Source: Alcanivorax sp. 24
GTDB lineage: Bacteria; Pseudomonadota; Gammaproteobacteria; Pseudomonadales; Alcanivoracaceae
Assembly: GCF_004360225.1 (NCBI RefSeq)
Contig: NZ_SNUA01000011.1
Location: 1 to 64,000, forward strand
Direction: 5' to 3'
DNA: 64,000 nucleotides
Positions 50,988-59,069 of this stretch are shown one piece after another (the first letter of the stretch is position 1; each line of letters begins with the position of its first letter). Under the pieces are notes generated by a model. It made no database searches, was not told the origin of the DNA, and saw only the letters and a list, made by a program, of their open reading frames with translations. Made by a program: the position numbers and the translations under genes.

Positions 50988-52217
50988 ATGAGTTTTGAGA
51001 TCATTCTTGGCGTCGCCATGTTCACCGCCATTGTATTGGCGCTGGTGGCGGTGATTCTGGTGGCGCGCTCCCGGCTGGTGGCCAGCGGGGACGTGCACAT
51101 CGATATCAACGGCGATCCGGAGAAGGGCATTGATGCGCCCGCCGGCGGCAAGCTGTTGGGCACCCTGGCCAACCAGGGTATCTTCCTGTCCTCCGCCTGC
51201 GGCGGCGGCGGTACCTGTGCCCAGTGCAAGTGCCAGGTCCTCGATGGCGGCGGTGACATCCTGCCCACCGAGGAAGGCCACTTCACCAAGGGGCAGATCC
51301 GCGACGGCTGGCGCCTGAGCTGTCAGGTGAACGTCAAGCAGGACATGAAGATCAAGGTGCCGGAAGAGTTCTTCGGCGTGAAGAAGTGGGAGTGCGAGGT
51401 CATCTCCAACGACAACGTCGCCACCTTCATCAAGGAATTGACACTGAAACTGCCGGAAGGCGAGGAAGTGGCGTTCCGTGCCGGTGGCTATGTGCAGTTG
51501 GAAGCACCGCCGTTCGAGGTGAATTTCTCCGATTTCGAAATCGGCGAGGAGTATCGCGGCGACTGGGAGCACTTCAAGTTCTTCGACCTGAAGACCAAGA
51601 ACACCGAAGAGGTGATCCGCGCCTACTCCATGGCCAACTATCCGGAAGAGAAGGGCATTCTCAAGTTCAACATCCGGATCGCCACGCCGCCTCCGGGCTC
51701 CTCTGGCATCCAGCCGGGCCTGATGAGCTCCTATGTGTTCAGCCTGAAGCCGGGTGACAAGATCACCGTGTTCGGACCCTTCGGTGAGTTCTTCGCCAAG
51801 GAAACCGACGCGGAGATGGTGTTCATCGGTGGTGGCGCGGGCATGGCGCCGATGCGCAGCCATATCTTTGACCAGCTCAAGCGGTTGCATTCCAAGCGCA
51901 AGATGAGCTTCTGGTACGGCGCGCGCAGTTGGCGTGAAACGTTCTACAACGATGAGTACGATCAACTCGCCGAGGAGAACGACAACTTCCAATGGCACCT
52001 GGCGCTGTCCGATCCGCAGCCGGAAGACAACTGGACCGGCCTCACCGGTTTCATCCACAACGTGCTGTACGAGCAGTATCTGAAGGATCACCCGGCGCCG
52101 GAGGACTGCGAATACTACATGTGCGGTCCGCCGATGATGAACGCCGCGGTCATCAAGATGCTGGAAGATCTGGGCGTGGAGCCCGAGAACATCCTGCTCG
52201 ATGACTTTGGTGGGTAA
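50988..52217 (+). CDS. nqrF: Na+-NQR subunit F (NADH-oxidising)
   Basis: 409 residues; entry point of electrons from NADH. N-terminal membrane helix (3-25), 2Fe-2S ferredoxin domain with Cys71, Cys77, Cys80 and Cys112 ([14 protein letters not shown] ... SCQVN), FAD domain with [11 protein letters not shown], and NADH domain ([32 protein letters not shown]). Ends in LLDDFGG, the conserved terminus. SD AAAGGGGAGA precedes the ATG. Last subunit gene; a repeat-bearing gap separates it from apbE. Confidence 0.97.
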   Translation: MSFEIILGVAMFTAIVLALVAVILVARSRLVASGDVHIDINGDPEKGIDAPAGGKLLGTLANQGIFLSSACGGGGTCAQCKCQVLDGGGDILPTEEGHFTKGQIRDGWRLSCQVNVKQDMKIKVPEEFFGVKKWECEVISNDNVATFIKELTLKLPEGEEVAFRAGGYVQLEAPPFEVNFSDFEIGEEYRGDWEHFKFFDLKTKNTEEVIRAYSMANYPEEKGILKFNIRIATPPPGSSGIQPGLMSSYVFSLKPGDKITVFGPFGEFFAKETDAEMVFIGGGAGMAPMRSHIFDQLKRLHSKRKMSFWYGARSWRETFYNDEYDQLAEENDNFQWHLALSDPQPEDNWTGLTGFIHNVLYEQYLKDHPAPEDCEYYMCGPPMMNAAVIKMLEDLGVEPENILLDDFGG

Positions 52218-52238
52218 ATCATGGACGGGTAAATCATG

Positions 52239-52425
52239 ACCGATATGCCAGTGGCATATCGCAGCATGGTTTACGACCGGCCAGGGAAGGCCGGGCCGGG
52301 GGTTGGCGAAACTCCCGACGTCGCGCCAGGGATGGCGAATCCGAGTCCGGTGGCATCCACCACCGATATGCCAGTGGCATATCGCAGCATGATTTACGAC
52401 CGGCCAGGGAAGGCCGGGCCGGGGG
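52239..52425. repeat. 64-bp direct repeats with tight palindrome
   Basis: Copies at 52239-52302 and 52362-52425 differ at one visible position (CATGGTTT against CATGATTT) and lie 123 bases apart. Each begins with the palindrome CGATATGCCA-G-TGGCATATCG and ends in a CCGGCC-rich stretch. They fill the first half of the 381-base gap between nqrF and apbE. Confidence 0.95.
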
Positions 52426-52530
52426 CAATTCGCGGGCACGCTTGCACGCCCAGGGCCATTCGCGGCTAAAGCCGCTCCCGCGGGCTTCGACGTTCCTGTA
52501 GGAGCCAGCCCTGCTGGCAAGATGATAGCC
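52426..52530. repeat. REP-like remnants upstream of apbE
   Basis: ATTCGCGGCTAAAGCCGCTC(CCGCGGGC) and CCTGTAGGAGCCAGCCCTGC resemble Pseudomonas-type REP arms but do not pair well. Confidence 0.55.
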
Positions 52531-52598
52531 CGGCTGGCCGCCGGGCTTCGTTTACCGATACTGCGTACTGGCGTTTGGGCCCTGTCCCCGGAGCAGCC

Positions 52599-53627
52599 AT
52601 GACATCCCGTCTCTTTCTGATTCCCTTCACGCTGTTGCTGCTGTTTGTGCTGAGCGCCTGCGACGACGCTCAACAGCGGCTTTCGGCATTGTCCGGACCG
52701 ACCATGGGCACCACCTGGTCGGTGAAGTTCACCGGCTCTCCCCGTGACGGCATTCCCAAACTCAAAACCGAGCTGGAAGCGGCCCTGGAACAAGTGAACC
52801 AGGAGATGAGCACCTACCGGCCGGATTCAGACCTGTCTCGCTTCAATCAGGCGGAGGCGGGAACCGTTCAGACCCTGCCGGAGGATTTCGCCAAGGTGTT
52901 GGCGGCGGCACGGAGCCTGTCCAGGGATACTAACGGCGCCTACGACGTTACGGTGGGCCCGCTGGTGAATCTGTGGGGCTTCGGGCCGGATCCGGACCGC
53001 TTCGAACCGCCGGCGGAGGAGGAGGTTCAGGCCGCGCTCAAGCGAATCGGCTGGCAACGGCTGACGCTCCAGGGCCGGGAGGCCACTCAGCCCGGCGGGT
53101 TGTATGTGGACCTGTCCTCCATCGCCAAGGGCTTCGGCGTGGACAAGCTGGCAGGGGTGCTTAAAGGCGCCGGCATCAGCAACTATCTGGTGGAAGTTGG
53201 CGGCGAACTGGCGGCATCCGGCACCAAGCCCTACGGTCAGCCCTGGCGTGTGGCCATTGAACGCCCGGAAGTGGGCAAGCGGGAAGTGGAGAAAGTGCTT
53301 AAACTGCACGATGTCGCCATTGCCACCAGTGGCGACTACCGCAATTTTTTTGAGGAGGACGGCAAGCTGTTCTCCCACACCATCGACCCCCGTACCGGTT
53401 ACCCGGTTACTCATCATCTGGCATCGGTTACCGTGCTGCACAAGTCCTGTATGATGGCGGATGCTCTGGCCACCGCGCTGACCGTGCTGGGGCCGGAAGA
53501 GGGCGTGGCCTTCGCCCGCGAGCATGAACTGCCGGTGCTGTTCATTGTCAGAACCCATGAGGGGCCGAAAGAAATTCTGACCCCGGCTTTCCAGACCGTT
53601 CTGGACAGCCAGAAACAGGAGAAGTGA
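52599..53627 (+). CDS. apbE: FAD:protein FMN transferase (flavinylation of NqrB/NqrC)
   Basis: 342 residues, predicted lipoprotein: hydrophobic start MTSRLFLIPFTLLLLFVLSA then Cys21. ApbE blocks: GPTMGTTWSVKFTG, MSTYRPDSDLSRFNQ, YDVTVGPLVNLWGFGPD, YVDLSSIAKGFGVDKL, YLVEVGGELAASG, and FSHTIDPRTGYPV with MMADALATALTVLG near the end, the Mg/FAD site. It transfers FMN to Thr of NqrB and NqrC, whose Dxx(S/T)GAT-type sites lie upstream in the same run. ATG 52599 chosen because it starts the signal peptide. Confidence 0.96.
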   Translation: MTSRLFLIPFTLLLLFVLSACDDAQQRLSALSGPTMGTTWSVKFTGSPRDGIPKLKTELEAALEQVNQEMSTYRPDSDLSRFNQAEAGTVQTLPEDFAKVLAAARSLSRDTNGAYDVTVGPLVNLWGFGPDPDRFEPPAEEEVQAALKRIGWQRLTLQGREATQPGGLYVDLSSIAKGFGVDKLAGVLKGAGISNYLVEVGGELAASGTKPYGQPWRVAIERPEVGKREVEKVLKLHDVAIATSGDYRNFFEEDGKLFSHTIDPRTGYPVTHHLASVTVLHKSCMMADALATALTVLGPEEGVAFAREHELPVLFIVRTHEGPKEILTPAFQTVLDSQKQEK

Positions 53628-53628
53628 T

Positions 53629-53865
53629 ATGTTTGCCACTCTGATTGCCACCTTTGTCGTTATTGGCATCCTGTTCGCCGCCATGGCCGTTGGCGTGATC
53701 TTCTCCAACAAGCCGATCAAGGGCTCCTGTGGCGGCCTGGCGACGCTGGGCATGAAGGACGGCTGCGAAATCTGCGGCGGCGACCGCGACGCCTGCGAGG
53801 AAAACACCCGCCAGGAAAGCGCCAAACGAGCCGGAACACTGGGCAAGGACGTGCTGAAAACCTAA
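53629..53865 (+). CDS. nqrM: Na+-NQR maturation protein NqrM
   Basis: 78 residues. One N-terminal membrane helix (FATLIATFVVIGILFAAMAVGVIF) and four cysteines: C-GGLATLGMKDG-C-EI-C-GGDRDA-C, the NqrM pattern proposed to deliver iron to the NqrD/NqrE site. The gene starts one base after the apbE stop, as is common in NQR-containing gammaproteobacteria. Repeat element C begins five bases after the stop. Confidence 0.95.
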   Translation: MFATLIATFVVIGILFAAMAVGVIFSNKPIKGSCGGLATLGMKDGCEICGGDRDACEENTRQESAKRAGTLGKDVLKT

Positions 53866-53869
53866 AGAC

Positions 53870-54092
53870 AAAGCAGTTAAGAGTTAATAGTGAATAGTTA
53901 ACAGCGAAAGAAATAGAAAAGATCGCGGAACAGCCTGATCTTTAGCCGCTGTGGGAAGCTTGCTTGCAAGCGAATGGTTTCGCTCAGGCGTTTAACAATA
54001 TTCGCTTGCAAGCAAGCTTCCCACAGTGATTTAGGGTTACCTGTTTTTTGTTTTTCGCTGTTAACTATTCACTATTAACTCTTAACTGCTTT
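53870..54092. repeat. Heptamer-arm inverted repeat element C (40-bp perfect arms, REP core)
   Basis: Arms 53870-53909 and 54053-54092 are exact reverse complements over 40 bases. The left arm holds four 7-base units, GTTAAGA, GTTAATA, GTGAATA, GTTAACA, the same layout as elements A and B but AT-richer. The 143-base core has a REP pair of the TTGCAAG subtype at 53945-54027. It spans the gap between convergent nqrM and the GNAT-C39 gene, whose last codons and stop lie in the right arm. Confidence 0.96.
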
Positions 54093-55172
54093 TACTATGA
54101 CTGCGGTGCGCAGCCGAGACTGCCCAAAACGGGCCATTTTGTCGAAGCCGTCGCGGGCGATGGGGATGTACTGGCAGTCCAGGGGAATCTGATCCTCCGC
54201 CGGGTCCGGATCGTGGATGTAGAAGCATTCCCGGTCGCCGCCGGCCACCACCACCCAGTGGGGCGCCTTGCGCCCGTCCAGCCGCCAGGTGCTGATCAGC
54301 ACCATGGCGACCTCGCCGTTTTCCAGCGCCTGATCCAGCCGCTCACTGCTCAGTTCCGCGTAGTACACCGGGATGGCCCGCGCCTGTGCCTGTTCGACGA
54401 AGTGATCGTGGACGGTTTCCATCACTCTTTTCTTATGCGGGTCGCGGACCGAATCAAGAAACAGAGGGCCACGCTGGTTGCACCACACCTCGGCGGCGAG
54501 CCCGCGACGGTGCGCGGCCAGGGCCAGGCCGAGCGGATGGCAGCCGCCGTGGCCCGCGGTCATGAAGATGGTGGTGGCTTCGCGCCAGAGCAGCAGTTCC
54601 TCGCTGTCACTGGGCGGTTCGCCCTGTAGCGCCGCGCGGGCCATCATCAGGCAGGCGGGGCCGCAGGAGAAGTCGGTGCTCTGCCGGATCCAGGGCACCG
54701 CCAGCCGTTCGCCGCCGTCCGGCCGATAATGCAGCCGCTTCTGGAAACGCAGAGCGTGCTGGTGGTCCTCGTAGTAGTCGGCGGTTTCGCCAAACAGACG
54801 ATAACCGCGCCGCTCATACAGACGAATGGCGGCGGCGTTGTCCTTGCGGACTTCCAGGCGCAGGTAAAGCCGGCGGTGGCGGTGCGCGTAGTGTTCGGCG
54901 GCGTCGAGTAACTGCTCGCCAAGCCCTTTGCCGCGCTGGCTGGCGTCCACCGCGATGGAGTAGAGGCGCGCCAGGCGGGTGCCGTTGTACAGCATTACCA
55001 GGGCGTAACCGACCAGACCGTGCTCTTCTTCCTCCGCCACGATCAGGCCGCAAGGGCTCTGCCGCAGCCAATGGCGGAAACTGCGGCGGGATAACCGATC
55101 GCTGCTGAAACAGCGCTGTTCCAGGGCGCACAGAGCGTCCAGATCATCGGCGTGGGCGGTGCGTAATGCCAT
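54075..55172 (-). CDS. GNAT acetyltransferase fused to peptidase C39-like domain
   Basis: 365 residues. Residues 1-148: RimI-type GNAT with the acetyl-CoA loop QRGKGLG (79-85) and DNAAAIRLYERRGYR. Residues about 155-365: C39-like papain-fold domain (DUF3335 type) with WIRQSTDFSCGPACLMMARAAL (Cys170), WRLDGRKAPHWVVVAGGD (His) and YIHDPDPAE (Asp). Such fusions are known in gammaproteobacteria, usually beside a RimK-like ATP-grasp ligase in predicted peptide-tagging operons; no ATP-grasp gene is present here. No signal peptide. The start is ATG 55172. The C-terminal KAVKS is encoded by repeat element C. Confidence 0.9.
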   Translation of the reverse strand: MALRTAHADDLDALCALEQRCFSSDRLSRRSFRHWLRQSPCGLIVAEEEEHGLVGYALVMLYNGTRLARLYSIAVDASQRGKGLGEQLLDAAEHYAHRHRRLYLRLEVRKDNAAAIRLYERRGYRLFGETADYYEDHQHALRFQKRLHYRPDGGERLAVPWIRQSTDFSCGPACLMMARAALQGEPPSDSEELLLWREATTIFMTAGHGGCHPLGLALAAHRRGLAAEVWCNQRGPLFLDSVRDPHKKRVMETVHDHFVEQAQARAIPVYYAELSSERLDQALENGEVAMVLISTWRLDGRKAPHWVVVAGGDRECFYIHDPDPAEDQIPLDCQYIPIARDGFDKMARFGQSRLRTAVIVKAVKS

Positions 55173-55303
55173 GTTAGCGGGTGCTCGTCAGCGGCCGCGG
55201 AAGGCGGCCACGACGGCAGCATAAGACAGCCGAAACAGTGACGCCAGCGGATGACGCTGAGGCACGCCATAGGCATACTGAGGCGCTTCAAGGAGAACGA
55301 TTC

Positions 55304-56446
55304 ATGGCATCACCAACGCCCCCGGTGCGGGGGTTGATCTTGTCCGGTGGCGGCGCTCGAGCCGCCTATCAGGTGGGCGTATTGCGGGCGATGGCGGAAA
55401 TGCTGCCGGCGCAATCACCCAATCCGTTTCCGATCATTTGCGGCACCTCGGCCGGCGCCATCAACGCCGCCGGTCTGGCCGCCGGTGCTCACAACTACGC
55501 CACCGCGGTGCACAGCCTGGACCGGGTGTGGTCCAACATGACCGCCGAGCAGGTTTACCGCACCGATATTTTCGCTTTCACCAGCAGCCTGCTGCGCTGG
55601 ATGTTTTCCGCCGCCACCGGCGGCCAGGCCAAGACCCGCAGCGCCTTGCTCGACAACACGCCACTGAAACGACTGCTGCGCTTGCTGATCAACTTCCAGC
55701 GCATCGGCGACAGCGTGAACAAGGGCCATCTGCGGGCGTTGTCGATCACCGCGTCCAGTTACGCCACTGGCGAATCGGTATCGTTTTTCCAGGGCGCCGA
55801 TGACCTGCGGGAATGGACCCGGGCCCGCCGCCTCGGGCGCCGCTCCGTGATCGGCGTGCAGCACATGCTGGCGTCGGCGGCGATTCCGTTGCTGTTTCCG
55901 GCGGAGCAGGTGGACGGTAGTTTTTACGGTGATGGCGCGGTGCGCCAATTGGCTCCGGTGAGCCCGGCGCTGCATCTGGGGGCCAATCGCCTGCTGGTGA
56001 TCGGCGTGTCCGGCGGCAACAGTCCGGGCCAGCAGCAGGCACTCAGCGGTTATCCGTCCCTGGCCCAGGTGCTTGGCCATGTGTTGAACAGCGTGTTCGT
56101 CGATACCCTGGAAGGGGACGTCGAGCGCCTTGAACGCATTAACAACACCCTGACCGCCACTGACGCCGGCCAGCGGCGCCAGCGTGGCATTCAGCTGCGG
56201 CCCGTGGATGTCCTTAAGATTTATCCTTCCGAGCCCATCGACGAGATAGCCGGCCGGCACTCGCGCGAATTGCCACGCACGTTGCGGTTCTTCTTGCGCG
56301 GTTCCGGCGCCACCCGTTCACCGGGCGCCGGCGCGCTCAGCTATTTGCTGTTCGAGCCCGGTTTTACCCGTGAGCTGATCGAACTGGGGTATCGGGACGC
56401 GACGGCCAGGGAGCAGGAAATCCGCGACTTCTTCAAGGATCCCTGA
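55304..56446 (+). CDS. Patatin-like phospholipase
   Basis: 380 residues. Oxyanion loop GGGARA (15-20), nucleophile elbow GTSAG (47-51, Ser49), and catalytic Asp in the DGA motif near 210 (FYGDGAVRQLAPVSPALHLGANRLLVIGVSG). No secretion signal, so probably a cytosolic or membrane-associated lipid acyl hydrolase; the physiological lipid is unknown. AAGGAGA precedes the ATG at 55304. It overlaps the convergent phosphodiesterase gene by 14 bases at the 3' end. Confidence 0.93.
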   Translation: MASPTPPVRGLILSGGGARAAYQVGVLRAMAEMLPAQSPNPFPIICGTSAGAINAAGLAAGAHNYATAVHSLDRVWSNMTAEQVYRTDIFAFTSSLLRWMFSAATGGQAKTRSALLDNTPLKRLLRLLINFQRIGDSVNKGHLRALSITASSYATGESVSFFQGADDLREWTRARRLGRRSVIGVQHMLASAAIPLLFPAEQVDGSFYGDGAVRQLAPVSPALHLGANRLLVIGVSGGNSPGQQQALSGYPSLAQVLGHVLNSVFVDTLEGDVERLERINNTLTATDAGQRRQRGIQLRPVDVLKIYPSEPIDEIAGRHSRELPRTLRFFLRGSGATRSPGAGALSYLLFEPGFTRELIELGYRDATAREQEIRDFFKDP

Positions 56447-57233
56447 GGCTCGGCTCCAATTCAGCCTGGGCGGCGGGGGCCGCCACCTGGCGCTGATCCT
56501 TGCCGCGAAAGTGGGCCAGAAAGCTGGTGGGGAAGTCGGTGATGATACCGTCCACCCCCAGCCGGGCCAGCCGTTCCGCTTCATTGAGATCGTTGACGGT
56601 CCAGGTGGAGACCTTGAGTCCGCGCCGGCGGGCACTGCGCATCAGCCGCGGCGAGACCAGGCTGTGATGGGGCATCAACCAGCGGCAGCCGAGCGCGGCC
56701 GCGCGACGGGTGGGCTGTTGGTAGCGGTATTCACTGACATAGCCGCGATCAAGATGCGGAGCCATGGTGGCCACCATGCGCAGGAAGCCGGTATGACTGG
56801 AGGTGATTACAACCCGCTCCCGCAGGCCGTCCTGATCGATCATATGCGTCAGTTGATGAGCCAACTGGTGCAGGATGGCACGGTCGGCACCCTTCACCTC
56901 GAACTGAAAGCGCATGGCCGGGCCGCATAGGGCCACTACTTCATTCAAGGAAGGCACCGCTACCGGACTGTGCCAGCCGGGTGTGTTGACGCGGGCGTCC
57001 ATCAGATTGAGCTGGGCCAGGGTGAAATGCCGGGCGTGGCCCTTCTGGCCGGTGGTGCGCTTCAGGTCGCTGTCGTGCAGAACGATCAGATGACCGTCGG
57101 CGGAAAGGCGCACATCCAGCTCGATTTCTCCGGCCCCTGCCGCCACCGCCACCTGAAAGCCCGCCAGTGTATTTTCCGGCGCTTCGCCACGGGCTCCGCG
57201 GTGGCCGACGATGGTGGGGAAGGGCTGAGACAT
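56433..57233 (-). CDS. Glycerophosphodiester phosphodiesterase (cytosolic UgpQ-like)
   Basis: 266 residues, TIM barrel. Catalytic and metal motifs: IVGHRGARGEAPENTLAGF, GAGEIELDVRLSADGHLIVLHD, and downstream FEVKG and VSTWTVNDLNEAERLARLGVDGIITDFP. No signal peptide, so like UgpQ rather than periplasmic GlpQ. Releases glycerol-3-phosphate from deacylated phospholipids, a possible complement to the neighbouring patatin. ATG 57233 follows AGGA at eight bases; an ATG three codons upstream is possible. The frame extends back through the 74-bp repeats, which are not coding. Confidence 0.92.
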   Translation of the reverse strand: MSQPFPTIVGHRGARGEAPENTLAGFQVAVAAGAGEIELDVRLSADGHLIVLHDSDLKRTTGQKGHARHFTLAQLNLMDARVNTPGWHSPVAVPSLNEVVALCGPAMRFQFEVKGADRAILHQLAHQLTHMIDQDGLRERVVITSSHTGFLRMVATMAPHLDRGYVSEYRYQQPTRRAAALGCRWLMPHHSLVSPRLMRSARRRGLKVSTWTVNDLNEAERLARLGVDGIITDFPTSFLAHFRGKDQRQVAAPAAQAELEPSLRDP

Positions 57234-57259
57234 GGCTGGCATCCTGTACGGTCTGGGCA

Positions 57260-57416
57260 AAAAATTGCCGGGAGCAATTTTTAACGTTGCTGTGCGACGG
57301 CCCGAAGGGTGACCGCCACGGACGGCGGTCATAAAAAATTGCCGGGAGCAATTTTTAACGTCGCCCCGCGACGGCCCGAAGGGTGACCGCCATGGACGGC
57401 GGTCATAAAAAATTGC
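57260..57416. repeat. 74-bp two-hairpin repeat array (2.1 units)
   Basis: AAAAATTGC begins at 57260, 57334 and 57408 (period 74). The first two form the full AAAAATTGC-CGGGA-GCAATTTTT hairpin; the third lacks its right arm. The CACGG/CATGG GACCGCC-GGCGGTC hairpins lie between. Same family as 42605-42710. It lies just upstream of the phosphodiesterase gene start. Confidence 0.93.
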
Positions 57417-57471
57417 CGGCTGCCACTAGTGTCCCACAGATGTGGAACAGGCGGCTTACGCGCGACACGCT

Positions 57472-57545
57472 GTATTCGCCGCCAAGGCAGCTTCCCACAG
57501 AGGACGCTACGGAGCCGCTGTGGGAAGCTGCCTTGGCAGCGAATA
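57472..57545. repeat. REP-like inverted pair (TTGGCAG subtype)
   Basis: GTATTCGCCGCCAAGGCAGC(TTCCCAC) facing GCTGCCTTGGCAGCGAATAC. The remaining sequence to the sulfotransferase start at 57785 holds no recognisable gene or clear promoter. Confidence 0.9.
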
Positions 57546-57784
57546 CAGCGCGATTTCATATCTCCAAGACCAATAGACTGGCCACGGCCATGGATTCCGC
57601 GGTCAAACCTCAGAACCATCAAAATTTGTGGGACAGCAATGGCCGGGAGCAATAAAAAAGCTGGCGGCATTGTGCAGCGCTCCGGGGAACGCCGCAAGCG
57701 GCGCCGTGGGGTTGCAAAACGTCATAAAACGGTCATTCTTTAACCCTAGGATCACCGCGAACAGCGTGAATCGGGAAACCTCCA

Positions 57785-58951
57785 ATGTGGCATGTGGCCA
57801 AACTGTACGGGCGGTTGTTCCTGAAATCCTGGAACCCGGATTATCAGGGCAAGGTGGGTGGTTGGTCGCCTCGACGGCTGCTGATCATGGCACTGTTCTG
57901 GCCCGCTTTCGTCCTGCTGCAAACGGTTAACGGTCTGGCCATGTTGCTGGATCGGGTGCTGTTCCCACGCTTCTCCGACATCGCCGTGCGCGAGCCATTG
58001 TTCGTGGTGGGCATTCCGCGCAGCGGCACGACTTTCCTGCATCGCCTGCTGGCGGGTGACCACCAGCGTTTCACCACCACCTCCCTGTGGGAGCTGATTT
58101 TCGCGCCTTCCATCAGCCAGCGTTACCTGTTCCACGGCATCGGCCGTCTTGATCGCCGGCTTGGCCAGCCGCTGGGACGGCTGCTGGCCTGGCTGGAACG
58201 GCGGCTGCTTGGTGGTCTGGATGATATTCACAAGACCGGGCTGCGTGATCCGGAGGAGGATTATCTGGCGTTGCTGCCGGTGCTGGGGTGTTTTCTGCTG
58301 GTGCTGGTGGTGCCGGATGAGCGCCTGTGGCGCCTGACGTTCGCCGACCGCGACCTGCCGGCGGCGGAGAAACGCCGGATCATGTCGGCCTACCGCCGGT
58401 TCGTGCAGCGACACCTTTATTTTCATGGCGCGGATCGGGTGTTCCTGTCCAAGAACCCTTCGTTCACGCCCTGGATCGAGGCACTGGCGGAGACGTTCCC
58501 GGACGCCCGTTTTATCGGTTGCCTGCGTAACCCCACTCAGTCGGTGCCCTCACAGATCAACTCCATCATCGTTGGAGCCCGCCTGGTCGACGGCCGTGAC
58601 ACCGCCGCCTATTGGCGCGAGGGCTTCATGGCGATGCTCGACTATTACTACCGCCACCTGCTCGAGAGTCTCGAGGCGTTGCCGTCATCGCGCCAGGCGC
58701 TGTCGGTGATGGAAACGCTCGCCGCCGATCCGCGGGGCACGGTGGAAGCATTTTATCGGCGTTTTGACTGGACGCCTTCGCCGGAGTATCAACGCTACCT
58801 CGCCGCCGAGTCAGAGAGCGCCCGGCGCTATCGCAGTGGCCATCATTACGATGCCCGCCAACTGGGGCTGGAGGCGGAGCCGTTGCGGCGCACCTTCGGC
58901 TGGGTCTATCAGCGTTTTTCGTTTCCGCTGCCGGAAGGAGAGAGTGGATGA
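57785..58951 (+). CDS. Sulfotransferase-like P-loop protein
   Basis: 388 residues. Hydrophobic segment about 32-55 (LLIMALFWPAFVLLQTVNGLAMLL) may anchor it. The 5'-phosphosulfate loop VVGIPRSGTTFLHRLLA is at 74-90, and the 3'-phosphate region LRNPTQSVPSQINS comes later, as in the sulfotransferase_3 family. Substrate unknown; some relatives act on lipids or glycans. No strong SD before ATG 57785. Followed by a GT4 glycosyltransferase and a polysaccharide deacetylase-like gene, suggesting surface glycan or glycolipid modification. Confidence 0.85.
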   Translation: MWHVAKLYGRLFLKSWNPDYQGKVGGWSPRRLLIMALFWPAFVLLQTVNGLAMLLDRVLFPRFSDIAVREPLFVVGIPRSGTTFLHRLLAGDHQRFTTTSLWELIFAPSISQRYLFHGIGRLDRRLGQPLGRLLAWLERRLLGGLDDIHKTGLRDPEEDYLALLPVLGCFLLVLVVPDERLWRLTFADRDLPAAEKRRIMSAYRRFVQRHLYFHGADRVFLSKNPSFTPWIEALAETFPDARFIGCLRNPTQSVPSQINSIIVGARLVDGRDTAAYWREGFMAMLDYYYRHLLESLEALPSSRQALSVMETLAADPRGTVEAFYRRFDWTPSPEYQRYLAAESESARRYRSGHHYDARQLGLEAEPLRRTFGWVYQRFSFPLPEGESG

Positions 58952-59069
58952 AACCGGGTTGTCACAAAAGCGACATCGGCTCTTACCATACTGTGCCCGC
59001 GAACACGCATCGCCCTGGTATCATCATCGTGATCTGCCAGCGCGATGCGTATTCACGAGGCAAAGTCCC

